Part shown: piece by piece, positions 44,220 to 44,288 of the stretch | Numbering within the stretch: the first letter of the stretch is position 1 | Layout: each line of letters opens with the position of its first letter | NCBI GenBank assembly: GCA_944324185.1 | Contig: CALUVI010000012.1 | Coordinates: 1 to 44,288, forward strand | Length of the DNA: 44,288 nt | Direction of reading: 5' to 3' | Origin: Candidatus Gastranaerophilales bacterium | GTDB lineage: Bacteria > Cyanobacteriota > Vampirovibrionia > Gastranaerophilales > Gastranaerophilaceae | Program-made: the position numbers and the translations under genes | The notes under the pieces: model-generated | What the model was told of the DNA's origin: nothing | The model's database searches: none | Seen by the model: only the letters and a program-made list of their open reading frames with translations

Positions 44220-44288
44220 GCCGGTATAGCTCAACGGTAGAGCAACGGTTTTGTAAACCGTAGGTTGTAGGTTCGATTCCTATTACCG
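44220..44288 (+). tRNA. tRNA-Thr (anticodon UGU), cut by the window end
   Basis: The acceptor arm begins GCCGGTA and its 3' partner TACCG is visible up to the last base. The D-arm is AGCTCAACGGTAGAGC. The anticodon stem ACGGT/ACCGT encloses TTTGTAA, giving anticodon TGT, which reads ACA and related Thr codons. The T-arm is GTAGG-TTCGATT-CCTAT. Only the last acceptor bases lie outside. Confidence 0.95.

Overview
The window looks like chromosome of a low-GC, Gram-negative-type, flagellated gut bacterium. It fits best with Gastranaerophilales (Vampirovibrionia, formerly Melainabacteria), the non-photosynthetic sister group of Cyanobacteria. This placement is inferred from overall gene character (OmpH-like chaperone, Lgt and many lipoproteins, a proximal-rod flagellar operon, NanE/NanK amino-sugar genes, DUF3153/DUF3137/LemA genes, large EF-hand and orphan proteins). 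No rRNA or marker tree was available to test it.

Layout. 0-6 kb (minus): prfB (cut by the window edge and carrying an in-frame TAA), tmk, a DUF3137/LemA/DUF3153-like envelope cluster, and a TPR lytic transglycosylase. 6-11.6 kb: a secreted orphan protein, a PLP aminotransferase, a U32 tRNA hydroxylation protein (TrhP-like) overlapping a YqeG phosphatase, and a DUF4127 protein. 12-19 kb (minus): a TPR membrane protein, then prfA-rnpM-infB, then a coiled-coil/LysM membrane protein readable only through a -1 frameshift. 19-22 kb (plus): a tight TPR-lipoprotein/lgt/ompH/MDR-dehydrogenase operon. 22-28.6 kb: a CNNM/CorC-type protein, a GGDEF protein with an altered signature, a putative cysteine protease divergent from a HELGH membrane metalloprotease, and a lipoprotein. 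28.7-32.4 kb (plus): nanE-nanK-orf, then yebC-ybaB-recR. 33-38 kb (minus): enolase and a large EF-hand protein. 38.9-44.3 kb: a secreted orphan, a divergent prephenate dehydratase-like protein, a repeat-containing orphan, flgF-flgG-flgB-flgC, and a tRNA-Thr(UGU) cut by the window end.

Five gene-free stretches (about 11.6-12.2, 24.4-25.4, 32.4-33.0, 34.4-35.2 and 37.8-38.85 kb) are mosaics of short palindromes and a recurring ~40-50 bp module beginning GGGGTAAATG. Copies differ by paired changes that keep hairpins intact, include chimeric junctions, form one 50-bp tandem array, and place the same ~51-bp module in the apical loop of a hairpin at two loci. They resemble REP/REPIN-type elements, but no transposase is present here.

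Main items for a second look: the repeat mosaic; two in-frame A AAA AAG slippery heptamers followed by a hairpin in the LysM protein gene; the TAA replacing a conserved codon in prfB; four genes without a Shine-Dalgarno that have a -10 box exactly 6 nt before ATG (candidate leaderless mRNAs); and a pseudoknot-capable spacer with alternative pairing in front of recR.
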